Shown here one piece after another: positions 1 to 5,832 of a stretch of 11,407 nucleotides of DNA (its first letter is position 1; each line of letters opens with the position of its first letter). Source of the stretch: JAAFHN01 sp031421855 (GTDB taxonomy: Bacteria; Pseudomonadota; Gammaproteobacteria; Burkholderiales; Burkholderiaceae_C); assembly GCA_031421855.1 (NCBI GenBank), contig JANOPN010000167.1, positions 1 through 11,407 of the forward strand, given 5' to 3'. Below the pieces are notes generated by a model. It saw only the letters and a list, made by a program, of their open reading frames with translations. It made no database searches and was not told the origin of the DNA. Made by a program: the position numbers and the translations under genes.

Positions 1-1293
1 CACGGGCGCGACGAGTCGGCGTTTGAGGTCCCGCCACCCGCTGCCGTGGTGTTTGCCGAGCGCACTCAAGATGTTGCTGACGCGGTCAGCCTGTGCGACC
101 AATACGCCTACCCAGTCATCGCCTTTGGCGTGGGCTCGTCACTTGAGGGGCACTTGCTGGCCGTTCGGGGCGGCATCAGCATCGACGTCGGGCGCATGAA
201 CCGCGTCTTGGCCATCAACGCCGAAGACCTCACCGTCACCGTGCAGGCGGGCGTCACCCGAAAACAACTCAACGACGAGATCAAGTCAACCGGGCTGTTC
301 TTCCCGATCGACCCCGGCGCTGATGCCACCATCGGCGGCATGAGTGCCACCCGCGCCTCAGGCACCAATGCCGTGCGCTACGGCACCATGCGCGAAAACG
401 TCTTGGCGCTGGAGCTGGTCACGGCTTCGGGCGAAGTCATCCGTACCGGCACCCGGGCCAAAAAATCATCCGCCGGCTACGACTTAACCCGCTTGATGGT
501 CGGCAGCGAAGGCACCTTGGGTATATTCACCGAGGTCACCGTCAAGCTCTACCCCTTGCCTGAGGCGATTTCCGCTGCGACTTGCACGTTTCCCGACATC
601 GCAAGCGCCGTCCACACCGTCATTCAAGTCATCCAATTGGGGGTTCCCATTGCGCGCTGCGAATTGATCGACGCCAACACGGTGCGAATGGTCAATGCCC
701 ACAGCAAAACCAGCCTGCCCGAGGCGGCCATGCTGCTCATGGAGTTTCATGGCTCGCCCGCCAGCGTCAAAGAGCAAGCCCAAACCGTCCAAGAACTCAG
801 CACAGACATGGGCGGCCAGTCCTTTCAGTGGGCCACCACACCCGAGGAGCGCACCAAACTGTGGACCGCGCGGCACAACGCCTACTTTGCTGCACTGCAA
901 AGCCGACCGGGTTGCCGAGCCATTTCAACCGACACCTGCGTGCCCATCTCGCGCTTGGCCGACTGTTTGCTTGAGTCCATCGACGAAGTCATCGAAAGCG
1001 CCATCCCGTACTTCTTGGTCGGCCATGTCGGCGACGGCAACTTCCATTTTGGCTACCTGATCGACCCCAACAGCGCGCAAGAGCGGGCCACGGCTGAGGA
1101 GCTAAACGACAAACTCGTGCGCCGTGCCTTGGCACTCGACGGCACCTGCACAGGTGAGCACGGCGTCGGCTTGCACAAGCAAGGCTTCTTGCTTGACGAA
1201 GCAGGCGCTGGCGCAGTCACCATGATGCGCAACATCAAGCGCGCCCTAGACCCCAAAAACATCATGAACCCAGGCAAGATCTTCTCGCTCTGA
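1..1293 (+). CDS. D-lactate dehydrogenase (cytochrome)-type FAD-binding oxidase, 5' end outside window
   Basis: This protein probably oxidises D-lactate (or a similar 2-hydroxy acid) to the 2-keto acid with FAD and passes electrons to the respiratory chain. The frame is open from base 1 (reading HGRDESAF), so the GTG at 46 is internal; 430 residues are visible and roughly 40 N-terminal residues appear to be missing. The FAD-binding (PCMH) half shows GVGSSLEG near base 130, IDPGADATIGGMSATRASGT near 310-365 and GSEGTLGIFTEVTVKL near 500-550. The C-terminal FAD-oxidase domain shows GHVGDGNFHFGY near 1020-1055 and GTCTGEHGVGLHKQ near 1140-1182. These motifs fit the bacterial and mitochondrial D-lactate dehydrogenase branch better than GlcD; the exact substrate is inferred. 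The last 30 codons are duplicated at 2411-2500. No obvious terminator follows the stop codon. Confidence 0.9.
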   Translation, partial: HGRDESAFEVPPPAAVVFAERTQDVADAVSLCDQYAYPVIAFGVGSSLEGHLLAVRGGISIDVGRMNRVLAINAEDLTVTVQAGVTRKQLNDEIKSTGLFFPIDPGADATIGGMSATRASGTNAVRYGTMRENVLALELVTASGEVIRTGTRAKKSSAGYDLTRLMVGSEGTLGIFTEVTVKLYPLPEAISAATCTFPDIASAVHTVIQVIQLGVPIARCELIDANTVRMVNAHSKTSLPEAAMLLMEFHGSPASVKEQAQTVQELSTDMGGQSFQWATTPEERTKLWTARHNAYFAALQSRPGCRAISTDTCVPISRLADCLLESIDEVIESAIPYFLVGHVGDGNFHFGYLIDPNSAQERATAEELNDKLVRRALALDGTCTGEHGVGLHKQGFLLDEAGAGAVTMMRNIKRALDPKNIMNPGKIFSL

Positions 1294-1331
1294 GCTTTTT
1301 AGGGCGACAGGGCAGCTCAACGCAAAGGCGC
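1204..1331 (+). repeat. Direct repeat, copy 1: 3' tail of the D-lactate dehydrogenase gene
   Basis: This segment covers the last 30 codons of the oxidase gene and about 38 bp after its stop. It reappears at 2411-2541. The coding part differs at one base in 90 (1220 against 2427). The part after the stop has proportionally more changes, including length differences. Confidence 0.9.
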
Positions 1332-1608
1332 ACAGGCCGCTACCGGGCTGAGAAGCGGGTTCTGGTGTGTATTCAATGCTATTTCGGCAATTGGTCACCG
1401 AATTCATTGGGTTTGTTGCTATCAATTTTGGACCAGTCCGGAGTCATTCGGACACCAATCTATCGGCGCAAAACGGGACTTAGTGTCTACTGCCCTTCAA
1501 ATTTTAGACCCGACCCCATCTTCCCCAGTGGCAAACGGGGAAGCTGATCATCGGTTTTCCAATCAGTTTTCCTGCCGTGAGTTGTCTCCATTCGATTACA
1601 CTTTGCGC
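1294..1608. other. Gene-free stretch with repeat copy A and two small hairpins
   Basis: No convincing gene lies here. The stretch holds the end of the duplicated tail (to 1331), a spacer, dispersed repeat copy A (1382-1422), an imperfect dyad GTCCG/CGGAC at 1436-1453, and a hairpin with a 7-bp stem at 1520-1543 (CTTCCCC paired with GGGGAAG, 10-nt loop). Neither hairpin is followed by a T-run, so they do not look like intrinsic terminators. They could be operators or part of an untranslated leader for the toxin-antitoxin genes. Confidence 0.5.
1382..1422 (+). repeat. Dispersed 41-bp repeat, copy A
   Basis: This copy begins TTTCGGCAATT and continues with a 30-bp core (1393-1422) that starts GGTCACCGAATTC and ends TTTGTTGCTAT. 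The core is identical to copy C (3765-3794) over all 30 bases. It lies upstream of the toxin gene, and copy B lies downstream of the antitoxin gene in the same orientation. Confidence 0.9.
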
Positions 1609-1908
1609 ATGACTTTCATCGTGAAGCAAGTGGATGAGTTTTCGGCGTGGCTGAGGGGTCTTTCCGACCCTTTGAGTAGACAGCGCCTGATTAAACGCCT
1701 GCGCAAAGTTCAGCTCGGAAACCTTGGAGATGTTCCCGTCGTGGGCGAATGCGTGTACGAGATGCGCGAACATTTCGGTCCGGGTTGGCGGATGTACTTT
1801 GTGCAGCGCGGCAGTTTGCTGATTTTGATGCTGGGTGGTGGCAAAAAGTCCACTCAAGCCGCTGACATCAAACGCGCGATTGAACTGGCTAAAACCCTGG
1901 AGGATTGA
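1609..1908 (+). CDS. RelE/ParE-superfamily (HigB-like, Gp49-related) toxin
   Basis: This 99-residue protein is the toxin of a type II toxin-antitoxin pair, probably an mRNA-cleaving interferase as in related HigB/RelE toxins; the activity is inferred. The C-terminal half carries the family signature: VYEMREHFGPGWRMYFV (about residues 47-63), then LLILMLGGGKKSTQAADI (about 69-86). The basic stretch RQRLIKRLRKV (about 25-35) forms the usual helical N-terminal part. I chose ATG 1609 because it gives the usual ~100-residue length and the family-typical start MTFIVKQ; the frame stays open upstream to a GTG at 1483, but those extra 42 residues resemble translated intergenic sequence. There is no clear ribosome site. 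A TACACT at 1597-1602 could be a -10 box giving an almost leaderless transcript, though it has no good -35. The antitoxin start follows 5 bp after the stop, so the two genes are one operon in toxin-first order, as in higBA. Confidence 0.88.
   Translation: MTFIVKQVDEFSAWLRGLSDPLSRQRLIKRLRKVQLGNLGDVPVVGECVYEMREHFGPGWRMYFVQRGSLLILMLGGGKKSTQAADIKRAIELAKTLED
1899..1904 (+). promoter_or_regulatory. Ribosome binding site that sets the antitoxin start
   Basis: GGAGGA ends 9 nt before the ATG at 1914. This favours ATG 1914 over the in-frame TTG at 1905, which lies immediately against the site. The site lies inside the toxin coding sequence, so translation of the two genes is probably coupled. Confidence 0.7.
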
Positions 1909-1913
1909 ACACC

Positions 1914-2225
1914 ATGACCTTGCGAAAAAAAACCTCGATCTCTGAGCTTGCTGAGTTTGATGCGGCCGAATTTCTCACCGACGAAGTCGAAGTGGCCGCA
2001 TACCTCACCACGATCTTGGAAGACAACGACCCCGCCCTGCTGGCCGCTGCGCTTGGCGACATTGCCCGAGCGCGAGGCATGTCGCAGGTTGCAAAAGACT
2101 CTGGCATCACCCGAGAAGCGCTGTACAAAGCCCTTCGTCCGGGAAGTGCGCCGCGTTTCGACACCATCGCCCGCGTCTGCTCAGCGCTTGGCGTGCGACT
2201 GGTCGCGCAACCCATCCAAGCCTGA
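1914..2225 (+). CDS. XRE-family antitoxin (HigA-like addiction module antidote)
   Basis: This 103-residue protein should neutralise the preceding toxin and repress their shared promoter. A C-terminal helix-turn-helix is visible at about residues 47-92: DIARARGMSQVAKDSGITREALYKAL, then RFDTIARVCSALGVRL, typical of the short antitoxins paired with Gp49-like toxins. The N-terminal ~45 residues (FDAAEFL, EVAAYL, DPALLAAALGDIA) match the helical region this antidote family carries before its DNA-binding domain. The start is ATG 1914, preceded by GGAGGA. No third gene follows. The pair is enclosed by repeat copies A and B in direct orientation, and beyond those by the duplicated oxidase tail, so it probably arrived as a unit. 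Confidence 0.88.
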   Translation: MTLRKKTSISELAEFDAAEFLTDEVEVAAYLTTILEDNDPALLAAALGDIARARGMSQVAKDSGITREALYKALRPGSAPRFDTIARVCSALGVRLVAQPIQA

Positions 2226-2290
2226 GCCCGCGGCCCCAGCACCCGCGTTGACGCGCGACAGGGTCCTACTGAGCACCGACGACGCTGGGA

Positions 2291-2320
2291 TAGCTCCTTC
2301 TAGCTCCTTCTAGCTCCTTT
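2291..2320 (+). repeat. Three tandem 10-bp units
   Basis: TAGCTCCTTC occurs twice and then once more as TAGCTCCTTT, head to tail with no spacer. The last unit overlaps the first bases of repeat copy B. Confidence 0.9.
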
Positions 2321-2406
2321 TGGCCTCTGGTCACCGGAATCATTGGATTCGTTGCTATTAAATTTGGGTAAAAATATCGCAATTCAAGACTTGACCCTGT
2401 TGCTTT
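2318..2406 (+). repeat. Dispersed repeat, copy B, long form
   Basis: The 30-bp core at 2329-2358 matches copy A at 26 of 30 positions. It continues with about 48 bp that match the long tail of copy D: AAATTT, GGTA, TCGCAA, then CAAGACTTGACCCTG and TGCTTT, with scattered changes and one length difference. The match to copy D stops within a few bases of 2406, and the oxidase tail fragment starts at 2411. The repeat end therefore coincides with a recombination junction. Confidence 0.85.
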
Positions 2407-2410
2407 TGCC

Positions 2411-2500
2411 GGCGCTGGCGCAGTCAACATGATGCGCAACATCAAGCGCGCCCTAGACCCCAAAAACATCATGAACCCAGGCAAGATCTTCTCGCTCTGA
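2411..2500 (+). pseudogene. Orphan 3' fragment of a D-lactate dehydrogenase gene
   Basis: These 90 bases encode the last 30 residues of the oxidase and its stop codon, in frame, with a single change from the copy at 1204-1293 (Thr to Asn). Nothing upstream supplies a start or the rest of the gene; repeat copy B ends 4 bp before. The direct repeat as a whole extends to about 2541. The fragment is best explained as the old tail of the oxidase gene, displaced when a new segment with its own tail was integrated. Confidence 0.85.
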
Positions 2501-2541
2501 GCTTTTTAAGGCGACACAGTGCAGCTCAACGCATCAGGCGC
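2411..2541 (+). repeat. Direct repeat, copy 2: oxidase gene tail plus 3' flank
   Basis: Partner of 1204-1331. The first 90 bp are nearly identical. The ~41 bp after the stop remain alignable (GCTTTTTA, GGCGACA, GCAGCTCAACGCA, AGGCGC) but with substitutions and small length changes. Confidence 0.9.
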
Positions 2542-2560
2542 CGAGACGAGGACTTAGAGG

Positions 2561-2585
2561 GGCGGTGTCAACCCCCAAGTGCAAC
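2561..2585. repeat. IS30-family left terminal inverted repeat
   Basis: 25 bp, matching the reverse complement of 3712-3736 at 21 positions. It contains the transposase stop codon. Confidence 0.8.
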
Positions 2586-3686
2586 AGTTTCTAAATTGAG
2601 CTGCTTGGCCCAATAGGCGTTGAAGTCAAATGTACCGGGTGGCAAGAAGAGCTCGGCTGGGCACTTGCCGCCCAGCGCTGCTCTGGGTTTGGCGTTCATG
2701 TGCATCGCGATTTCGTCGAGTTCAGTTTGGCTGAACTTGGACAAGTCTGAGCCCTTTGGAAAGTAGCGTCGCAGCTGGCCGTTCATGTTTTCGTTGCTAC
2801 CGCGCTCCCAAGGCGAGTGCGGGTGCGCGAAGTACACCTGCATGCCCGTTTGGCGGCTCAAGTGTGCGTGATGTGCCATCTCTACGCCTTGGTCGTAGGT
2901 CAGGCTCAATCTCATCTGCGCGTCGATGCGGTTGAGGACGCCAATGAACGCATCGGCCGTTTTAGCAGCGGTGGCTCGCTCCACCTTGACCAAAACCACA
3001 AACATGGTGCTGCGCTCGACCAGCGTGCCGATCTGAGATTTATTACCCGCGCCCTTAATGAGATCGCCCTCCCAGTGCCCAGGGATCAAACGATCTTCGA
3101 CCTCGATGGGTCGCTCCTCGATGCTGGTCATGTCCAAGATGATGCCCCGTCTGCGGTCTTGACCACCACCGCGCGAGCGTCTGCTCTTTCGGCCCCAGGG
3201 CAGAAGATTCAAGATCTCGCTTCGCAGCTCGCCTCTGGGCATGGCGTACAGCGTTTTGTAGATGGTCTCGTGGCTGAGCTGAGCCTGGTTCATACGCGCC
3301 AGTGTGGAGCTGGCTTGCTTGGGTGACAAGCCCTTTTGTAGGCACTCAATCAAAGGTGACCAACAAGGAGCAGCCGGGTGGAGCTTTTTGGCACATCGAG
3401 GCAAGTTGCTCAGGCGTGCGGCACGCGCTTGAGCGCGCAGGCTGCAGTAGGGCTTGTCGCGCCGCTTGGAATCCACGTAAGCGTGAGCGGCCGCCGCACC
3501 GCTGAGCGCGCGCACGGGCGCATCGCGGGTGTTGCGGGCGATCTCACGGCTGTTGGGGGATGGCGCGCGCTGCAAGCTTTGGGCGATCGCCCGAAGCTTG
3601 CAGCGCTGATCAAGCATCACTTCAATTACTGCGCGCTCTTGTCCGCTCAGCTGGCTGTACTGCTTTTGAGGTTTCGTTTCTTCCAT
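2568..3686 (-). CDS. IS30-family transposase
   Basis: This 372-residue DDE transposase should cut and join the ends of the surrounding element. An N-terminal helix-turn-helix region covers about residues 11-55 (SQLSGQERAVIEVMLDQ, then REIARN). The conserved SHETIY lies at 138-143. The catalytic core shows D208 in GHWEGDL, D265 in LTYDQG, and E299 in HSPWERGSNENMNG, a spacing close to the D-(33)-E of the family. Length and all catalytic residues are normal, so the protein may be active. The ATG at 3686 gives the full N-terminus, and a weak purine-rich ACAGGAGTG lies about 6 nt upstream. The gene runs opposite to most of its neighbours and has its own position inside the element's inverted repeats. 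Confidence 0.95.
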   Translation of the reverse strand: MEETKPQKQYSQLSGQERAVIEVMLDQRCKLRAIAQSLQRAPSPNSREIARNTRDAPVRALSGAAAAHAYVDSKRRDKPYCSLRAQARAARLSNLPRCAKKLHPAAPCWSPLIECLQKGLSPKQASSTLARMNQAQLSHETIYKTLYAMPRGELRSEILNLLPWGRKSRRSRGGGQDRRRGIILDMTSIEERPIEVEDRLIPGHWEGDLIKGAGNKSQIGTLVERSTMFVVLVKVERATAAKTADAFIGVLNRIDAQMRLSLTYDQGVEMAHHAHLSRQTGMQVYFAHPHSPWERGSNENMNGQLRRYFPKGSDLSKFSQTELDEIAMHMNAKPRAALGGKCPAELFLPPGTFDFNAYWAKQLNLETVALGG

Positions 3687-3711
3687 GCTTCACTCCTGTA
3701 AGTTGATGAGT

Positions 3712-3736
3712 GTTGCACTTGAGTTTTGACTCCGCC
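3712..3736. repeat. IS30-family right terminal inverted repeat
   Basis: 25 bp, the partner of 2561-2585. It lies 25 bp upstream of the transposase start, where such elements usually carry their promoter. Confidence 0.8.
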
Positions 3737-3753
3737 AGGTGATTTTGATGCCG

Positions 3754-3794
3754 TTTTGGCATTTGGTCACCGAATTCATTGGGTTTGTTGCTAT
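3754..3794 (+). repeat. Dispersed 41-bp repeat, copy C
   Basis: It starts TTTTGGCATTT and its 30-bp core (3765-3794) is identical to that of copy A. It begins 15 bp after the IS30 target duplication. With the IS30 removed, it lies about as far after the second oxidase tail as copy A lies after the first (roughly 85 against 100 bp). Confidence 0.9.
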
Positions 3795-4046
3795 CACTAT
3801 TGGAGTGATACTGCTGGCCCCAAACCGCACCCGCTTGGTCGACTGCGCAGCCAAAGAAGCGCAGGCTTTGCGAGCCGCTGGCCAGCTCACACCCTTCTAC
3901 GCAGATCAGCTGAAAACACCCTTGGGTGTGAGTTAGTTCTCGATTTCCGCAGGAAGAAGCCGTTTTGCGCTGATTCAATGATCCGTTTGCCTCTGTCGGG
4001 CCGCTCTAGCCGTTGAGGGGCAGCAATTTCGCTGTACCCAACCAAT

Positions 4047-4050
4047 GGAG
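4047..4050 (+). promoter_or_regulatory. Ribosome binding site deciding the start at 4057
   Basis: GGAG lies 6 nt before the ATG at 4057 and overlaps the alternative in-frame ATG at 4045, so 4057 is the likelier start. Confidence 0.6.
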
Positions 4051-4056
4051 CACCTC

Positions 4057-4245
4057 ATGACCAAACTGTCCACGCTGTTCGCCGCTGCCGCATTTGCACT
4101 GATCAGCACGGGCACCCTGCCTGGCACGGCCAGCCATGCCGAAGCCAAAACGGCCACGCAAGTCAAGCAAGAAAACGGCGCCAAACAAACTGTTGCCCGC
4201 AACAACGCCAAGCGTGCTGCCAACCGCAGCAAGAGCCGCAAGTAA
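4057..4245 (+). CDS. Small exported, strongly basic protein of unknown function
   Basis: I do not recognise this 62-residue protein. It starts with a clear Sec-type signal peptide (MTKLSTLFAAAAFALISTGT), with likely cleavage near ASHA or AEA at residues 28-30. The mature part would be only about 32-34 residues and holds ten Lys/Arg but a single acidic residue, ending RSKSRK, with no cysteine. Such a product could bind anionic envelope components, nucleic acid or the next protein, but this is speculation. The start at 4057 is supported by GGAG 6 nt upstream. The following gene starts 37 bp after the stop in the same direction, so they may be co-transcribed. Confidence 0.65.
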   Translation: MTKLSTLFAAAAFALISTGTLPGTASHAEAKTATQVKQENGAKQTVARNNAKRAANRSKSRK

Positions 4246-4282
4246 GCCAAGCCAGAAGTCAACGTTCGAATTGGAGTACTGA

Positions 4283-5185
4283 ATGAGATTCACTCGTTTG
4301 CGCATGACCGCATCAGCCATTGCGCTGCTCGCCGTCGCGCACACCCCAGCATTTGCCGATCGTCTTGCGAATTTGGATGGGAGCTGCCCAAGCGACATGA
4401 CGCCCTACGTCAAGCATGGCAAAAACCAATGCAAGTCCGCCCCGAAAAAGGAGTCGAGCAAACCCGCGACAACGAAAAGCGCGAAGTCCTCAAGCTCCAG
4501 TGGTGGAACGTACCAAGATCCCGTGCTTGCCACCGTGGCAAAAGCCAATAAATTTGGTTTTTGCCCATCGGGCTATTACACCAACGAAGATGCCTGCACC
4601 ACGTCGTGGGCTGATGCACCGAAGTCCCTGCCCAAATCAGGGGCATGCCCCAGCGGCACGGTGGAGGAGCACGGGGCTTTCTGCACAGCCGTGATTGCGG
4701 ACACCAGCAATGAGGTGCTTGACCGAGTCGATGGCTTTGCCACGCGCGACTTCAATGTGGTCTACACCGCCGCCTTGGTCGCCGCTGCAAAACCTGCCGA
4801 ACAAAAGCGCGGCGAGGCGTTTGTCCAAGCGATTGCCAAGCGCCAAGCGGCAGGCAATCCTTGGCAGAGCAGGCATGCTCGCGACGCCGCCAAAGCGGCG
4901 ATCAAGACGCCTGAGCAGCTGGCCTATGAGAAGCAGCAGTCCGAGCAAGAAGCCCATCGTGCCAATGAGTTCGCCAAAATGTGCGCCCAGATTCGCCAAG
5001 CCTACGGCGGCGCATTGCCCGGCGACCATGAGTGCGCCAAAGCGCCCGCACCCACCGCCACCGCACTTGGGGCACCCGGCCTTTTGGGCCAAGCTGCAAA
5101 CGTCGCGCAAAACCCGCAAGAAGCCGTGAAAGAAGCGGCCAAACAAGAGGTAGGCAATGCGTTGCGTGGTTTGTTTGGCCGCTGA
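4283..5185 (+). CDS. Exported protein with three CPS-type cysteine repeats, unknown function
   Basis: I do not recognise this 300-residue protein. A signal peptide covers residues 1-25, with likely cleavage after AFA before D26. Three short units follow, each with two cysteines: GSCPSDMTPYVKHGKNQC (33-50), FGFCPSGYYTNEDAC (91-105) and GACPSGTVEEHGAFC (120-134). The first and second are separated by a Ser/Lys/Thr-rich linker (about 52-75). A fourth cysteine pair lies at 234 and 251, making eight cysteines in all, which suggests four disulfides in an oxidising compartment. The region 165-245 is Ala/Gln/Glu-rich and probably helical; the C-terminus is Ala/Gly-rich. GGAG lies 6-7 nt before the ATG. 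The next exported-protein gene starts 13 bp downstream, which suggests one operon. A periplasmic or surface role is inferred from the signal peptide and cysteines. Confidence 0.75.
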   Translation: MRFTRLRMTASAIALLAVAHTPAFADRLANLDGSCPSDMTPYVKHGKNQCKSAPKKESSKPATTKSAKSSSSSGGTYQDPVLATVAKANKFGFCPSGYYTNEDACTTSWADAPKSLPKSGACPSGTVEEHGAFCTAVIADTSNEVLDRVDGFATRDFNVVYTAALVAAAKPAEQKRGEAFVQAIAKRQAAGNPWQSRHARDAAKAAIKTPEQLAYEKQQSEQEAHRANEFAKMCAQIRQAYGGALPGDHECAKAPAPTATALGAPGLLGQAANVAQNPQEAVKEAAKQEVGNALRGLFGR

Positions 5186-5198
5186 AGTGGCGCATGCA

Positions 5199-5732
5199 AT
5201 GAACACGTCCACACGCCAATTGGCGACGGCAAGCGCTTTGCTGCTGATCTCAGTCGCCGTTTGGGCTCAAACTGACGCGCCAGTCACGATACAGCCCAGT
5301 GACGACGATGCCAAGCCCTTCACGACGCAAGGCATCGAAGTCAGCCAGATGCTGGCTTCTGACAAAAGCAACAACCGGGTGTTTTTGAAGCTGGATGTGG
5401 CCGCAAGAACAGCCACGTTCACCGAGTTTTCTCAAACCGCGAAGGGCGAGCTGGAGCGCTTAAAAGTGAGCAGCGTTCAACCCGCCAAGCTTCGCCCAAT
5501 CGGCGAGTTCGGCACGCGCGTGGAGGCCGAAGAAAACGACTACTTTGGCGGCAAGGTGCATGTGATCGTGCTCACCTGCGAGGGCGCAAATGTTGCCTGC
5601 ATAGGCGAACAGGACTACAGCAGCGTGAACGGCGGGCCGCTAAAGAAGGACACCCAGACTTTTTTCAAGGCCCACTTCAGGTCTGGCGCTGATGCCGAGC
5701 GCGTGCTTGCTGAAGTGATGAAACTGCGCTGA
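5199..5732 (+). CDS. Exported protein of unknown function
   Basis: I do not recognise this 177-residue protein. The start at ATG 5199 places a signal peptide at the N-terminus (MNTSTRQLATASALLLISVA, probable cleavage after VWA at residue 23). The frame is open to an earlier start at 5157, but that would overlap the upstream gene and put 14 extra residues before the signal. The mature domain alternates charged and hydrophobic stretches as in a small beta-rich fold: RVFLKLDVAARTATFTEF, then GGKVHVIVLTCEGANVAC. Its two cysteines (127 and 134) are spaced for one disulfide. No ribosome site is strong at this start, so translation may be coupled to the gene ending 13 bp upstream. It is the last gene before the inverted repeat copy D. 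Confidence 0.7.
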   Translation: MNTSTRQLATASALLLISVAVWAQTDAPVTIQPSDDDAKPFTTQGIEVSQMLASDKSNNRVFLKLDVAARTATFTEFSQTAKGELERLKVSSVQPAKLRPIGEFGTRVEAEENDYFGGKVHVIVLTCEGANVACIGEQDYSSVNGGPLKKDTQTFFKAHFRSGADAERVLAEVMKLR

Positions 5733-5832
5733 AACGGTCGCCGAAGCGAAGCGCGCTCAGAGTGGCAGAAATGTTTCGCCGCCACACTGCAAGCCGACAA
5801 ACCTTCAAGCCTTCCCCCGCCACGCGCTTAGC

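Larger units (their letters stand above)
2226..2560. other. Gene-free stretch: tandem repeat, repeat copy B, oxidase tail fragment
   Basis: No intact gene is present. In order the stretch holds a GC-rich spacer, three tandem 10-bp units (2291-2320), dispersed repeat copy B with its long tail (2318-2406), the second oxidase tail (2411-2541), and about 19 bp up to the IS30 element. Confidence 0.6.
2561..3736 (-). mobile_element. Complete IS30-family insertion sequence
   Basis: The element is 1176 bp with one transposase gene on the minus strand. Terminal inverted repeats of 25 bp lie at 2561-2585 and 3712-3736 and match at 21 positions; both outer ends read GGCGG inwards and both inner ends read CAAGTGCAAC. 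AGG precedes the left end (2558-2560) and follows the right end (3737-3739), fitting the 2-3 bp target duplication usual for IS30. The transposase stop codon lies inside the left inverted repeat. The element separates the displaced oxidase tail from repeat copy C. Confidence 0.85.
3737..4056. other. Gene-poor stretch with repeat copy C and one doubtful short ORF
   Basis: The stretch holds repeat copy C (3754-3794) and an open frame at 3739-3936. That frame would give 65 residues, but its first third is a translation of the repeat, and a Shine-Dalgarno at the right distance is lacking. The last part reads CAAKEAQALRAAGQLTPF and has gene-like codon use, so it may be the remains of a gene cut by repeat insertion; I do not recognise it. 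A short dyad ACACCC/GGGTGT at about 3917-3930 marks its end. No terminator-like T-run follows. Confidence 0.4.

Noticed and set aside
484..900. Long antisense ORF inside the D-lactate dehydrogenase gene
   Set aside because: It is a shadow frame in a GC-rich gene. The sense strand has family motifs throughout; the antisense product has none.
1520..1543. Intrinsic terminator for the D-lactate dehydrogenase gene
   Set aside because: The stem is 7 bp with a 10-nt loop, it is not followed by a T-run, and it lies 227 bp after the stop codon.
1483..1608. Upstream extension of the toxin frame from a GTG at 1483
   Set aside because: The 42 extra residues resemble translated intergenic DNA, include a hairpin region, have no ribosome site and exceed the family's usual length.
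2817..3326. 169-codon plus-strand ORF inside the IS30 transposase gene
   Set aside because: It is a shadow of the transposase, which shows the full catalytic motif set on the other strand.
3739..3936. A 65-codon ORF starting just after the IS30 element
   Set aside because: A third of it is the dispersed repeat translated, the start lacks a ribosome site, and no family is recognised. It is mentioned only as a possible gene remnant.
4013..4040. Sigma-70 promoter TTGAGG-16-TACCCA before the small basic protein gene
   Set aside because: The -10 hexamer matches the consensus poorly, so the site is not supported beyond chance.
4637..5212. 191-codon antisense ORF opposite the cysteine-repeat protein
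   Set aside because: The sense frame has a ribosome site, a signal peptide and regular cysteine repeats; the antisense frame has none of these.
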